Under the pieces are notes generated by a model, which saw nothing but the letters and a program-made list of their open reading frames with translations, was not told the origin of the DNA and searched no databases. A program made the translations under genes and the position numbers. A stretch of 64,000 nucleotides of DNA from Bacteroidota bacterium (GTDB lineage: Bacteria; Bacteroidota; Bacteroidia; 2-12-FULL-35-15), in assembly GCA_029237775.1 (NCBI GenBank), contig JAQZBR010000004.1, positions 992,001 through 1,056,000 of the forward strand, read 5' to 3'. The stretch's first letter is position 1, and each line of letters starts with the position of its first letter. Positions 1 through 8,972 of the stretch are shown here, piece by piece.

Positions 1-129
1 GACAAACAGCCAGATTAAATTAACACCCCTTTTCATACAATGAATTTACCGTTCCTTACAAACTTAACAATGATAATTTAAAATACCAAGAAGTTAAGGA
101 AGCAGAAGGGCTTTTTGTTAACTAAAAAA

Positions 130-187
130 TGTTAAAGGTTTTAACACAGAGACCACAAAGAAGACAGAGGGCCACAGAAGAAGAGGT
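130..187. repeat. Intergenic palindrome plus CACAGAG-type repeat
   Basis: The first 247 bases hold no gene that I can support. They contain a perfect 7-base inverted repeat (TGTTAAA and TTTAACA, 130-146), followed by a purine-rich string of short units of the type ACCACAAAG, GACAGAG, CCACAGAAG up to about 187. Degenerate strings of this kind (accacaaag/cacagag units) are familiar as scattered intergenic repeats in Bacteroidetes genomes. The copy here is decayed and its function is unknown. Related strings lie at 9765-9791 and 27794-27885 in this window. Confidence 0.4.
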
Positions 188-247
188 TGAAAAGGAACAA
201 CCTTTAAATTCAGAAAGTAAAATATTTTTAAAAGCTAAGAAAAATTT

Positions 248-1675
248 CTAATACTTTTCCAGCACTTCTTTTGAAAAGGCCATCAGCTCAGCATCCGCGA
301 AAGCTTTTGCGGTTAACTGAACACCAAAGGGCATTCCGTTGGAGTGTTTTCCTGAAGGAATAGATATAGCGGGATGGCCCGTAATATTGGCAAGGACCGT
401 AAAGATATCTTCCAGGTACATCGCGATCGGATCCGCGCCTTTTTGTCCGAACTCAAATGCAGTTCCCGGGGTTGTAGGTGAAAGGATCATATCATAACCG
501 TTGAGGATCTCATTCACTTTGTTCTGAAGCATTTTACGAACACGTTGTCCTTTCGAATAATACGCATCGTAATATCCGGCACTAAGGACAAATGTTCCGA
601 GCATGATCCTGCGTTTCACTTCTTCTCCAAATCCTTCAGAACGCGATTTTTTATAGGTGGATTCGAGATCAAATGCATTCGGGCTTCTGTATCCATAGTT
701 GATTCCGTCAAAACGGGCAAGGTTAGATGAAGCTTCTGCCGTTGTTAAAACATAATATGTTGGAACAAGGTAGTCGAGGTAAGGAAAATCAACCGCTTCA
801 ACCGTGTGGCCATCGGCCTTAAGTTTTGTGATGATATCGGTGATCCTCGTTCTTATTTCAGAATTTAATCCCGGATTCATCAAACAATCCTTCAAATACG
901 CGATCCTGAATTTTTTGCCTTTTGTATTTAATTCTTTGGAGTAGGAGGGAACGGGCTTTTGTGAGGCAGTGCTATCGTAATTATCGGCTCCTGCCATTAC
1001 TTCCATGATCAGTGCCGCATCTTCGACATTCTTTGTCAACGGACCAATTTGATCAAACGATGATGCGTATGCAATTGCACCATATCGTGAAACCCTCCCG
1101 TATGTTGGCTTATAACCAACAACACCACAAAAAGATGCAGGCTGGCGAATTGAGCCACCGGTGTCTGTTCCAAGCGCAGCCAGACAAAGGTCTGCAGCTA
1201 CCGCGGCAGCAGATCCACCGGAAGATCCTCCCGGAACACATTTTATATTCAAAGGATTTTTAACAGTACCGAAGGCGGAATTCTCGTTAGAGCTTCCCAT
1301 CGCGAATTCATCACAATTGGTACGGCCAATGATCACAGCATCTTCAGCAAGTAAACGTTCAACGACAGTTGCGCTATAGAGTGATTCAAATTTTTCGAGG
1401 ATCTTGGATGAAGCAGAAACCTGGTGGCCTTTGTAGCAAATATTATCCTTCAACGCGATCACCATTCCGGCAAGTTTTCCTGCTGATTTATTTTTTATTT
1501 TCTCATCAACTTCCTTTGCCTTTTCAATAGCAGAGTTGCCGAAAACTTCAAGAAAAATGTTCAGCTCCCTGTTCACTTCTATTCGCCTGATGTATTCAGA
1601 TGTTAGCTCTGCACATGTAATAGTGCCGGAGTTAAGGTCTGCCTGAATTTCTGAAAGAGAGTTGTAGTTTTTCAC
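248..1675 (-). CDS. gatA: Glutamyl-tRNA(Gln)/aspartyl-tRNA(Asn) amidotransferase subunit A
   Basis: This is the amidase subunit of GatCAB, which releases ammonia from glutamine and uses it to convert Glu-tRNA(Gln) or Asp-tRNA(Asn) to the amidated form in the cytoplasm. The 475-residue length is normal for the family. The amidase signature is intact: the glycine/serine-rich stretch GGSSGGSAAAVA begins at residue 149, and the Ser-cisSer-Lys triad can be placed at K76, S151 and S175, a constant offset of three from the S. aureus enzyme (K79, S154, S178). The start used is GTG at 1675; no in-frame ATG fits better near it. gatB and gatC are not in this window. It follows tatA on the same strand but a terminator-like hairpin lies between them, so it is probably transcribed separately. 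The identification is secure. Confidence 0.96.
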   Translation of the reverse strand: MKNYNSLSEIQADLNSGTITCAELTSEYIRRIEVNRELNIFLEVFGNSAIEKAKEVDEKIKNKSAGKLAGMVIALKDNICYKGHQVSASSKILEKFESLYSATVVERLLAEDAVIIGRTNCDEFAMGSSNENSAFGTVKNPLNIKCVPGGSSGGSAAAVAADLCLAALGTDTGGSIRQPASFCGVVGYKPTYGRVSRYGAIAYASSFDQIGPLTKNVEDAALIMEVMAGADNYDSTASQKPVPSYSKELNTKGKKFRIAYLKDCLMNPGLNSEIRTRITDIITKLKADGHTVEAVDFPYLDYLVPTYYVLTTAEASSNLARFDGINYGYRSPNAFDLESTYKKSRSEGFGEEVKRRIMLGTFVLSAGYYDAYYSKGQRVRKMLQNKVNEILNGYDMILSPTTPGTAFEFGQKGADPIAMYLEDIFTVLANITGHPAISIPSGKHSNGMPFGVQLTAKAFADAELMAFSKEVLEKY

Positions 1676-1721
1676 AAAAAATAATTATCAGTTTGTTCGC
1701 TAAGAATATTGCCTGCAATAT

Positions 1722-1754
1722 AAAAAACAAAAACCCCCTTGTGCAGGAGGATTT
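1722..1754 (-). terminator. Rho-independent terminator after tatA
   Basis: Read on the minus strand, CCTCC and GGGGG (plus-strand 1746-1750 and 1734-1738, one G-T wobble) flank a seven-base loop and are followed by a run of T broken by one G. It lies 25 bases past the tatA stop codon and would separate tatA from gatA. Confidence 0.6.
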
Positions 1755-1774
1755 GCTGTATGTGAAAATGATGA

Positions 1775-1969
1775 TTAATCCTTTTTTTCTACCGGGGCGC
1801 TTTCGCCTTCAGCTTTGGAAGCATCTTTGAATTCCTTAACACCTTTTCCAAGGCCCTTCATTAATTCAGGAATTTTCTTGCCTCCGAAAAGTAATAATAC
1901 GATCACTAATATGATTATCATTTCTGAGCCACCTAAGCCCATGAAACCGATCAAGACACTGTTTAACAT
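1775..1969 (-). CDS. tatA: Sec-independent (Tat) translocase subunit TatA/E
   Basis: A 64-residue membrane protein that forms the pore-like component of the twin-arginine translocase, which exports folded proteins across the inner membrane. A short N-terminal segment with the glycine pair GG at 13-14 leads into one transmembrane helix (about 16-29, [11 protein letters not shown]), then the conserved hinge FGGKKIPEL and an amphipathic helix [12 protein letters not shown], ending in a charged tail. This layout is typical of Bacteroidetes TatA. tatC is not in the window. A -7-type element at 1997-2004 suggests its own promoter, and a hairpin follows the stop codon, so it is probably monocistronic. 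Confidence 0.93.
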   Translation of the reverse strand: MLNSVLIGFMGLGGSEMIIILVIVLLLFGGKKIPELMKGLGKGVKEFKDASKAEGESAPVEKKD

Positions 1970-1996
1970 TTTGTTCTGTTTTAATTAATTACGCTG

Positions 1997-2004
1997 CAAA
2001 GATA
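1997..2004 (-). promoter_or_regulatory. Bacteroidetes -7 element upstream of tatA
   Basis: On the minus strand the bases read TATCTTTG, a full match to the TAnnTTTG -7 consensus of Bacteroidetes. Transcription would begin about 20 bases upstream of the tatA ATG. The -33 element is weak: the nearest TTG is 16 bases away, shorter than the usual 18-20. Confidence 0.4.
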
Positions 2005-2036
2005 AGGAAAATATCGATTGCAATTTGCCACTTTTC

Positions 2037-3293
2037 CTAATTGCTTTTAAAAATCCAGCCCTCAGGGTCAAGTTTTGCCTGTCCTTTCCAGATCTGAAAC
2101 TGAAGCACTGTTTTGTTATCTTCTTCATCGTAAAGGATGGATCCGATATTTTGTTTCGTAGTGACAGCGTCACCGGTTTTCACATAAACATCTTTCAGGT
2201 TAGCGTAAATCGTCAAAAATTCACCGTGACGGATGATTACGAATTGCCCGGCCCCCGGCATGCTTCCTACGGCTGTGACCTCTCCGTTAAACACTGATCG
2301 AGCTAGAGCACCACTGTTCGTGGTAATGTCAACTCCATTGTTATTGATATCAATGTCAGGCATCAGCGGATGAGGATGAACCCCGAAACGTTCACTGATA
2401 ATTCCTTTCACAACGGGCCATGGAAGCTTTGCTTTGTTGCTTGCAAATGAATTAGAGAGCTTTTGTGTCTCAGGCGTAAGGACAATTTTCTGTGGCTTCG
2501 GTTTGTTTTTGGTAGCCGCTTCATTTTGAGCTTTTTCAAGCTCCTTCTGAATAGCACGCTGGATCGCCTGTTGAAGATTCTGAGCATCTTTTTTCTTTTT
2601 CTCGAGATCTTTCTTCAGCTTGCTTTCCTGTTCCTGAAGCTGCGTAAAGACCTGTTCTTTCTCGCCCTTTTCAGAGGTCAGGTTCTTCTTTTCGCTTTCT
2701 TCGCCTGTTAGCAGTACACGCTTATCGGTTTTTTTTGCTTCTAGCTCCTGCACTTTTTCATTCAAAGACTTTCTTGTGTTGGTGATCTTTTCTGCCTGAC
2801 GATGACGAAAATCGCTGTATTGCTGGAGATATTTAAGGCGCATGTAAGCCTGCTCGAAATCTTTGGAAGCAAAAATAAAAACCAGTCGGTTGTATCCATC
2901 CTGATTCTTGTATGCATAATAGATCATCTTCGCGTATTCCGCTTTGAGCTTTACGAGATCATTCTGCAAGCCTTTGATGGATTCGTTATTTTCTTTGATC
3001 TCTTTGTCAAGAAGGTAGATCTGGCTATTGATATTGGCAATCAGCTCTTCACGCTGGGAGATTTTTTTGTTAAGCGCGACAAGCTCAGTTAAAGAACGTT
3101 TTTTGTTCTTTTTAGTTTCTGCTAAAAGCTGATTGGTGTAATCAATTTCTTTCTGAATCTGTTTCTTTTTGTTCTCCAGATCTTTCTTGGTTTGTTTTTG
3201 GGCAAAGGAGTTCTGAGTGCCTAACAAAATCAGGAACGCAAAAAGAAGACATGAAAAGAAATTACTGTTTGCCTTTGTAGATGATCTGTTCAT
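2037..3293 (-). CDS. Murein hydrolase activator, EnvC-like, with degenerate M23/LytM domain
   Basis: A 418-residue exported protein. A signal peptide (about 1-31, ending near NSFAQ) is followed by a long charged coiled coil (about 33-265, rich in K, E and Q) and a C-terminal LytM/M23 domain (about 290-415). The domain keeps its fold-defining parts (GVDI, GQFVIIRHGEFLTIYANL, VKTGDAV) but not the zinc ligands: the histidine before GVD is asparagine, the YxHL histidine is asparagine (YANL), and the HxH pair is LQFQIW. It is therefore expected to be catalytically inactive. In E. coli EnvC the same combination of coiled coil and inactive LytM domain activates the AmiA/AmiB amidases; that role is inferred here. 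It overlaps the upstream DUF4292 gene by 32 bases and is the last gene of the envelope cluster. Confidence 0.88.
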   Translation of the reverse strand: MNRSSTKANSNFFSCLLFAFLILLGTQNSFAQKQTKKDLENKKKQIQKEIDYTNQLLAETKKNKKRSLTELVALNKKISQREELIANINSQIYLLDKEIKENNESIKGLQNDLVKLKAEYAKMIYYAYKNQDGYNRLVFIFASKDFEQAYMRLKYLQQYSDFRHRQAEKITNTRKSLNEKVQELEAKKTDKRVLLTGEESEKKNLTSEKGEKEQVFTQLQEQESKLKKDLEKKKKDAQNLQQAIQRAIQKELEKAQNEAATKNKPKPQKIVLTPETQKLSNSFASNKAKLPWPVVKGIISERFGVHPHPLMPDIDINNNGVDITTNSGALARSVFNGEVTAVGSMPGAGQFVIIRHGEFLTIYANLKDVYVKTGDAVTTKQNIGSILYDEEDNKTVLQFQIWKGQAKLDPEGWIFKSN

Positions 3294-4140
3294 AATTGTC
3301 CGGTATCTTGAACGGGAAACTTTGTTCTTCGTTCAGTGTAACCTTCGTGTAAATTAGATCGATATTAACGTTTTTCTCTGCCTTTATGTTGTAATTCATT
3401 TTCTGTGGGAACAACTGTCCATCCGCCTCAATTTTCATGAAATCGCCAAAGTGTGCATCAAAGCTTCTGTCAGGATTGAATTCGTAAAAAAGCACTCTTG
3501 CTATTTTAAAATTTTCCGGAACAAGGTAAATACTTTGTGCCGGTTCTTTTAATTCCTTACCACGTTCCACCCTGCGCATTTTAAATTTCCGCACTGTTCC
3601 TAAAGTGTAGGAGCAGTTATCTATTCCCGGTTTGATCTTTTCATCTTCATCGTAAAAAGCTACGCTGTTACCAACCAATAGCGACTGCAGCATTTCGAAA
3701 TCCAGCTCCGTATTCAACAGCTTGCTAATGTAAGCGTAATCGCCTTTGAAGTATTTATTCTGCAGTGTATTTGTAAATTTAACTGAGTCCTTCGTGATGT
3801 AAACTCGTGCCCCTTCTATGCCAAGCTTAGAGATCGACATCCAGATGACACTGTCTTTTTTGATCCTAAGATTGATGGTAAAAGAGTTGGATGAACTGTC
3901 GATGAGCGCTTCAGCATTTAGCTTCGCTTTCAGCCAGGTAAAGTTTAATTCGTTCGACTTCAGGTTTGTTGTAAGGGTTCTTGCGTTTTTAAAATCCAGG
4001 ATACATTTACCGTTGTTAAGGGTGATCTTTTTTTGATTTTTACAGGAAGAGAAGGAAAGCAGAACAGCCAGCATCAGAACGATTGCGGGCCCGAAGGAAT
4101 TGTATTTCTGTCCGATTTCTCCCGTCACAGCTTTATTCAT
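3262..4140 (-). CDS. DUF4292-family lipoprotein
   Basis: A protein of about 292 residues with a lipoprotein signal sequence: a hydrophobic stretch (AIVLMLAVLLSF) ending in the lipobox FSSC, so it is probably anchored in the outer membrane facing the periplasm. The rest looks like a beta-rich LolA/LolB-like fold, and the position between a TPR lipoprotein and an M23-like protein is the usual context of DUF4292 proteins in Bacteroidetes. I chose the ATG at 4140, which overlaps the TPR gene by eight bases; an in-frame ATG at 4158 would add six residues (MLIRNS). The function of the family is not established; an envelope-biogenesis role is inferred from the neighbours and from the resemblance to lipid-carrier folds. 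Confidence 0.82.
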   Translation of the reverse strand: MNKAVTGEIGQKYNSFGPAIVLMLAVLLSFSSCKNQKKITLNNGKCILDFKNARTLTTNLKSNELNFTWLKAKLNAEALIDSSSNSFTINLRIKKDSVIWMSISKLGIEGARVYITKDSVKFTNTLQNKYFKGDYAYISKLLNTELDFEMLQSLLVGNSVAFYDEDEKIKPGIDNCSYTLGTVRKFKMRRVERGKELKEPAQSIYLVPENFKIARVLFYEFNPDRSFDAHFGDFMKIEADGQLFPQKMNYNIKAEKNVNIDLIYTKVTLNEEQSFPFKIPDNYEQIIYKGKQ

Positions 4141-5965
4141 AGAGTTTCTTATCAGCAATTTTTTTATCGATCAGCTCAGAAGTTCCTCCGGCTTTTTTTG
4201 CATCCATCCAGTATTTAACGGCTTCCTCCTTGTTTCCCAGCTGATAAAGAATATCGCCATAATGCTCAAGAAGGGTTCCGTTTCCAAAGTAAGGCTTAAG
4301 CGGTTTCCCATCCGGGCCTACGCTGCTTGGATCTGGGTTTAGGTCCGGCCTTCCGCCATTATCAAGTGCTTTGCCTATCCAGATCTTCGCCTCTTCATAT
4401 TTTTTCATCTGGTAAAGGATCCAGCCGTATGTATCCTGATATGTACTGTTGTTTGGTTGAAGGTCGTTGCATTTTTTCGACATCGCTTCGGCTTTTTCAA
4501 GGTTCTTGTTGCGAAGCGATAAATAATATGCATAATTGTTAAGTACATAAGCGTTGTTGGGATCAAGCTCAAGTGCTTTATCATAAGCCGAATCAGAGGC
4601 ACCGTAATTTTTCAGGGAATTATGCGCATCACCGAGCGAAGCATAAAACTGTACCTGTAAAGCAGGATTATCGTAAACAAATTCTTTTCCTTCAGCAAGA
4701 GCTTCAACCGCTTTCCTATATCGTTTTAACTGAATGTTTGAAATACCGTTAAAAAAATAGGGAACAGGCTGGTTAGGAAAAAGCTCCATGGTTTGCTTGC
4801 TCTCTTTTTCAAGTGCATCAATATCGCCTAGTTCCGATTCTATGATAAGCAGTTGGTTCCAGATCGCATATTTTTCTTTGTCGAGCTCAATTGCTCTTCT
4901 ATATTGAGTTCTGGCCTCTTCCTGTTTTTTATCTCTGTAAAGGAAATCTCCATAAATTGAAAATGCTTTCGCATCGTTTGGATGAACCTCTACAAGGATC
5001 TTGCATAATTCATCTGCATCCGGTTTCAACTCCGTATAGGTTTCCGTTATTGAATAATACGAAAGAAGGATCTTCACTTTGGTGTCTATATCGAGATCTT
5101 TGCTTTTGAAAGCAAGCTTGATCTCTTCAAATGCCTTTTCGTTTTGTTTCTGGCTGCGGTAATAATCAGCGAGCGACAGATGAACATAGGCGTTGGAAGG
5201 GTCTATTCGAAGAAGTTCGTTATACGCTTCAAGGGCTTTTTCTCCCTGTCCCTTTTCCTGATAGATCTCTCCAAGCATCCCGTAATATTTTGCTTCTTTC
5301 GGATAAGCCTTGATGAGCTTTTGTGCTTCCTCCACTGATTTATCAAAATTATTCTGCGACTTATAGATCTTCATCTTCTGCATCGAAGCGTCTTCCGTCA
5401 CCCCAACCTGCTCTTCGATCTTATTATAAACTTTGATCGCATCATTCAGCTTGTTTATCATCAGATAAGAGTTCGCCAGCTCATAATAGAAATCGATGCG
5501 CTCCGGATTATCTTTTACAAGCTTTTCAAACACACCTACAACCTCAGACATTTGCTTGTTGTCCTTCAGGCTTTGTGCGTATAACAACTGATACCAGACA
5601 TTTTTTGGATCAGCGTTAGCAGCTTTTTTACTGTAGAAGAGCGCTTGGTTCTTGTTGTTTTGGAAGGCATAAATGTTTGCAAGCTCATACATGGCTGCAC
5701 TGCTTGTCGGATCAATCTTTAAGGCCTGCGAAAAATAGGTTTCGGCAAGATCATAGTTCCCAAGCATCTTCTCCTTGTTTGCATCAAAGAAGACGCGTTC
5801 GAAATCGATGCGCTGTTTTCCTTCAAGGCCGCCTTTTGCCGGAGCGCTCTTCTGTGTTACCGGAGAAGCAGAACTGCTCGCAGCCTTTTTCGTTTTACAC
5901 GAAGTCAGGGCCACAAGCAGTAAGCAGGGGTAAAGTATAAAAAGGTATGTGTTTTTAAATCTCAA
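4133..5965 (-). CDS. TPR-repeat lipoprotein
   Basis: A 610-residue protein made almost entirely of tetratricopeptide repeats. The N-terminus is a lipoprotein signal (hydrophobic YLFILYPCLLLVALTSC, lipobox LTSC at about 20-23) and a low-complexity linker. TPR units run from about residue 55 to 600, with canonical lines such as A.YELANIYAFQNNKNQAL, YGMLGEIYQEKGQGEKAL and VLNNYAYYLSLRNKNLEKA. TPR proteins act as scaffolds; no enzymatic motif is visible. The gene starts one base from the stop of the nucleotidyltransferase gene and overlaps DUF4292, so the three are surely co-transcribed. The arrangement TPR lipoprotein, DUF4292, M23-like is common in Bacteroidetes and suggests a periplasmic envelope-assembly role, which is an inference. 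Confidence 0.88.
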   Translation of the reverse strand: MRFKNTYLFILYPCLLLVALTSCKTKKAASSSASPVTQKSAPAKGGLEGKQRIDFERVFFDANKEKMLGNYDLAETYFSQALKIDPTSSAAMYELANIYAFQNNKNQALFYSKKAANADPKNVWYQLLYAQSLKDNKQMSEVVGVFEKLVKDNPERIDFYYELANSYLMINKLNDAIKVYNKIEEQVGVTEDASMQKMKIYKSQNNFDKSVEEAQKLIKAYPKEAKYYGMLGEIYQEKGQGEKALEAYNELLRIDPSNAYVHLSLADYYRSQKQNEKAFEEIKLAFKSKDLDIDTKVKILLSYYSITETYTELKPDADELCKILVEVHPNDAKAFSIYGDFLYRDKKQEEARTQYRRAIELDKEKYAIWNQLLIIESELGDIDALEKESKQTMELFPNQPVPYFFNGISNIQLKRYRKAVEALAEGKEFVYDNPALQVQFYASLGDAHNSLKNYGASDSAYDKALELDPNNAYVLNNYAYYLSLRNKNLEKAEAMSKKCNDLQPNNSTYQDTYGWILYQMKKYEEAKIWIGKALDNGGRPDLNPDPSSVGPDGKPLKPYFGNGTLLEHYGDILYQLGNKEEAVKYWMDAKKAGGTSELIDKKIADKKLYE

Positions 5966-6964
5966 TTATCGGATCGTACTGTAATCGCTGATGCTTGCAT
6001 CGCTGGATTTTCCTGTAAATTCAGAATAATTTCCAACCATTGAATTGCTAAGATCAGCGTTTTTAATTTTACTGTTTGTTTGAATGATACTGTTCTTAAC
6101 GATGGAATTCTCAATAATAGTGTTATCGCCAATTGATACGTGTGGGCCGATCTTAGCGTTGATCAGCTGCACCCCTTCACCAATAAAACAAGGCTCAGTA
6201 ATTACGGAATTGTTGTTTGTGAATTTCGTAGTTCTTTTCTCATCTTTAATGAACTCCAGAATACGAGAGTTAGTGTAAACCGTAGCATCCTTATTGCCGC
6301 AGTCAAGCCACTCGGTCACCTTGCCCGGACTGAATTTCGTTCCTTTCGCCTTCATATTCTCCAACGCGTTTGTCAGCTGAAATTCACCTTTATCAGTAAT
6401 GTTGTTATCTAAAAGATATTGTAACTCATCGCGCAGGTAATCGCCATCTTTAAAATAGTAAATACCGATGATCGCAAGATCAGAAATGAATTCTTGTGGC
6501 TTTTCAACGAAGTCGGTGATCACATTATTTGCATCGATCTTCACAACACCAAAAGGTTTTGGATCTTCCACTTTTTGAACCCAGATGATTCCTTCTTTTG
6601 AAGAATCAAGCTTGAAGTCGGCTTTGAAAAGCGTATCTGCGAAAGCAACAACCACTTTGCCTGTTACACATTCTTTTGCGCACATGATCGCGTGCGCAGT
6701 ACCCAATGGTTTATCCTGATAAAAGATGCTTCCTTTTGCACCAAGGCTTTCAGCAACTTTAACGAGATTATCTTCCGCTTCTTTCCCGAAACGGCCTACT
6801 ACGAAAGCGATTTCGTCAACTTTTTCATCACAAACTTTTGTAATGTCCTCAACAATGCGCTGCACCATTGGTTTTCCGGCAATTGGAATTAAAGGTTTAG
6901 GAGTTGTAAGTGTGTGCGGGCGCATACGTTTGCCCATTCCTGCCATTGGTATGATAATCTTCAT
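5966..6964 (-). CDS. Sugar-phosphate nucleotidyltransferase with left-handed beta-helix tail
   Basis: A 332-residue enzyme expected to join a nucleoside triphosphate and a sugar 1-phosphate to form an NDP-sugar. The N-terminal Rossmann-like domain (1 to about 235) starts with the signature MAGMGKRMRPHTLTTPKPLI, where GxGxRxxPxTxxxPK binds the nucleotide and phosphate; VVAFADTLF holds the metal-binding aspartate, and GVVKID and VEKP are further family motifs. Residues from about 255 to 332 are hexapeptide-like repeats (GEGVQL, IGPHVSIGDNTIIENSIV) forming a left-handed beta-helix, as in bifunctional or oligomeric members. The specificity (glucose/thymidylyl or mannose/guanylyl) cannot be read from sequence alone. 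It sits between dut and the TPR gene, downstream of a flippase, which suggests surface polysaccharide synthesis. Confidence 0.88.
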   Translation of the reverse strand: MKIIIPMAGMGKRMRPHTLTTPKPLIPIAGKPMVQRIVEDITKVCDEKVDEIAFVVGRFGKEAEDNLVKVAESLGAKGSIFYQDKPLGTAHAIMCAKECVTGKVVVAFADTLFKADFKLDSSKEGIIWVQKVEDPKPFGVVKIDANNVITDFVEKPQEFISDLAIIGIYYFKDGDYLRDELQYLLDNNITDKGEFQLTNALENMKAKGTKFSPGKVTEWLDCGNKDATVYTNSRILEFIKDEKRTTKFTNNNSVITEPCFIGEGVQLINAKIGPHVSIGDNTIIENSIVKNSIIQTNSKIKNADLSNSMVGNYSEFTGKSSDASISDYSTIR

Positions 6965-7006
6965 AAACGGTTTAAGTTTTTTAATTCCATCTTTTATAAT
7001 GGAGGG

Positions 7007-7441
7007 TTATTTTTTTCCTGTGCTTCCGAAACCGCCTTCACCTCTTGCGCTTTCTTCCAGCTGTTCAACTTCGATCCATTCGGCCTGCTCGTGCTTTGCG
7101 ATCACCATCTGTGCAACGCGCTCACCGTCATTGATTGTGAAATCCTCTTTTGATAAATTCACGAGGATCACTTTTATTTCGCCCCTGTAATCGGCATCAA
7201 TAGTGCCCGGTGAATTAAGCACTGTTAAGCCGTGTTTAAATGCCAACCCGCTTCGCGGACGGATCTGAGCTTCGTAACCGACAGGTATTTCAATGAAAAG
7301 GCCTGTCGCAACAAGTGTTCGCTCAAGCGACTTTAAAACGAGGGGTGCATCTAAATTTGCACGAAGATCCATGCCTGCTGCAGCAAGCGTAGCATATCCG
7401 GGCAATTCATGCTTTGATTTATTGATGATCTTAATTTTCAT
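7007..7441 (-). CDS. dut: dUTP diphosphatase (dUTPase)
   Basis: A 144-residue trimeric dUTPase that hydrolyses dUTP to dUMP and pyrophosphate, keeping uracil out of DNA and feeding thymidylate synthesis. All five motifs are present in order: AGMDLRA (I), RPRSGLA (II), [11 protein letters not shown] (III, with the catalytic aspartate and substrate-facing tyrosine), GERVAQMVI (IV) and the glycine-rich C-terminal arm [11 protein letters not shown] (V). The length is typical. The start codon overlaps the stop of the flippase gene by four bases (7438-7441), showing translational coupling within the cluster. Confidence 0.97.
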   Translation of the reverse strand: MKIKIINKSKHELPGYATLAAAGMDLRANLDAPLVLKSLERTLVATGLFIEIPVGYEAQIRPRSGLAFKHGLTVLNSPGTIDADYRGEIKVILVNLSKEDFTINDGERVAQMVIAKHEQAEWIEVEQLEESARGEGGFGSTGKK

Positions 7442-8910
7442 GCCAACTGCTTAAGGTTAGTTTTCTCGAGTTTCCATGCGATCAACACAAATACGAAAAG
7501 TATCAGATTGTTGACTATCAGCGAAATACCAACCGATTCGATCTGAATCAGGGTGCTCAGGAAATACAAAGTTAATGATAAACCAAGGTAACCAAGGATT
7601 CGTTTTAAATCATAATTAACAGGATAATGTTTATTACCCCAGAAATACGAAAGAACCATCATTGAAGCGTAACAGATCAGTGTTGCCCAAGCCGAACCCA
7701 TATAACCTATACGGGGGATCCAGTAAAAGTTTAACGTTATTGTGATAACCGCACCGAATATGGTAAGAATGGCGCCATAAGATGTTTGTCCGGTAAGCTT
7801 ATACCAGATCGACTGATTTATAAAAATGCCGAGAAACAGGTTTGCGAGCAAAAGAATAGGAACAACGCCAAGCCCTTCCCTGAAATGTTCCCCCACGAAA
7901 TACCTTATCCAGCTCATATTCATCATAGTTCCCAGAAAAATGACCGAGCAGATGATCACAAAGAACTTCATTATATCCGCGTAGGTTTTCTTCGCGTCCT
8001 TATCTTTCGAATGGCTGAAAAAGAATGGTTCGGCAGCAAACCGGAATGCCTGTATAAAAATGGTCATCAGGATTGCGATCTTATAGCAGGCACCGTAAAT
8101 ACCATTCTGACTTTTTCCCAATTCCCCGGGAATTAAATGAGGAATCAATGTTCTGTCGAGCGTTTCATTCGCCATACCCGCCAGGCCGGCAATCAGCAGA
8201 GGCAAACCGTAACGCATCATCTTTTTCCAAAGGATTCCGTCAAAGCTCCATTTAACTTTAATGATCTCGGGGCTTAATAAGACGACCGTAATAATACTAG
8301 CGACAAGGTTTGAGATGAAGATGTATCCTATCCCGATCTCCGGATCATAGATCTTTTCAACCAAAGGTTTTAAAACAGAATTCTCAGATTCGTATACACC
8401 TTTGCAAAACCAGATAAAAAAAAGATTGAGTCCTATATTGATAGCGATATTTAGTGATTTTATGACTGCAAACCTTTTCGCTTTATTCTGTTCACGGAGC
8501 TTTGCAAAGGGAACCGCAGAAAACGCATCAAAGGCGAGAATCAGGGCAAACCAGGTAACGTATTCAGAATGACCGGAAAATTTCAATTTCTCGGAAATAG
8601 GCGAAGCGAAGCTGCAGGCGACAATTACAAAAATTAAAGAACTGCCGAGTAATGAGAACAATGCTGTAGAGTAAACACTCTCCTTCTCGCTTTCTGTCTG
8701 TGAAAAACGGAACAATGTAGTTTCCATTCCGTAGGTAAGAAACACCAGGAGAAACGAGACATAAGCATACGCAGAAGTAACATCACCAAACTCGGTGGTG
8801 GAAAACATGTAAGTGTAAAGCGGTGTGAGGAAGTAATTAAGTAATCGCCCCACAATGGTTGGTAAGCCATAGATTGCGGTTTGTGAAGCGAGTTTCTTAA
8901 GAGGGTTCAA
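7438..8910 (-). CDS. Oligosaccharide flippase, Wzx/MOP family
   Basis: A 490-residue integral membrane protein with about 12-14 hydrophobic helices, fitting the polysaccharide_synt/MATE-like superfamily that flips lipid-linked oligosaccharides across the inner membrane. The N-terminus (LASQTAIYG, then [18 protein letters not shown]) is typical of the Bacteroidetes members. The start codon is TTG at 8910; an internal ATG would remove the conserved N-terminal helix, so I keep TTG. A match to the -7 consensus (minus-strand TACATTTG, 8908-8915) overlaps the start codon and would initiate inside the gene, so I do not call it a promoter. It heads the dut/nucleotidyltransferase/TPR/DUF4292/M23-like cluster, and the substrate could be O-antigen or a related glycan. 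Confidence 0.88.
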   Translation of the reverse strand: MNPLKKLASQTAIYGLPTIVGRLLNYFLTPLYTYMFSTTEFGDVTSAYAYVSFLLVFLTYGMETTLFRFSQTESEKESVYSTALFSLLGSSLIFVIVACSFASPISEKLKFSGHSEYVTWFALILAFDAFSAVPFAKLREQNKAKRFAVIKSLNIAINIGLNLFFIWFCKGVYESENSVLKPLVEKIYDPEIGIGYIFISNLVASIITVVLLSPEIIKVKWSFDGILWKKMMRYGLPLLIAGLAGMANETLDRTLIPHLIPGELGKSQNGIYGACYKIAILMTIFIQAFRFAAEPFFFSHSKDKDAKKTYADIMKFFVIICSVIFLGTMMNMSWIRYFVGEHFREGLGVVPILLLANLFLGIFINQSIWYKLTGQTSYGAILTIFGAVITITLNFYWIPRIGYMGSAWATLICYASMMVLSYFWGNKHYPVNYDLKRILGYLGLSLTLYFLSTLIQIESVGISLIVNNLILFVFVLIAWKLEKTNLKQLA

Positions 8911-8923
8911 ATGTATCTTATTG

Positions 8924-8965
8924 GTTAAAGGTTAAAAGTTAAACGTGATACGATTAACATTTAAC
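8924..8965. repeat. Imperfect inverted repeat of GTTAAA units
   Basis: Between the flippase and enoyl-CoA hydratase genes lies a 15-base imperfect inverted repeat (GTTAAAAGTTAAACG at 8931-8945 against CGATTAACATTTAAC at 8951-8965, 13 of 15 positions pairing), preceded by a further GTTAAAG unit at 8924. No T-run follows, so it is not an obvious terminator. Strings of GTTAAAxGTTAAA are common intergenic repeats in this phylum. The palindrome at 130-146 uses the same hexamer. Confidence 0.5.
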
Positions 8966-8972
8966 ACATAAC

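Noticed and set aside
1-247. Gene in the first 247 bases
   Set aside because: No frame of useful length with a start; only the repeat described as a feature is visible.
6726-7190. Plus-strand frame of 154 residues over the nucleotidyltransferase/dut junction
   Set aside because: Both minus-strand genes carry intact catalytic motifs here; the plus frame has low-complexity sequence and no start signals.
8908-8915. -7 element (TACATTTG on the minus strand) for the flippase gene
   Set aside because: It overlaps the start codon, so transcription would begin inside the gene.
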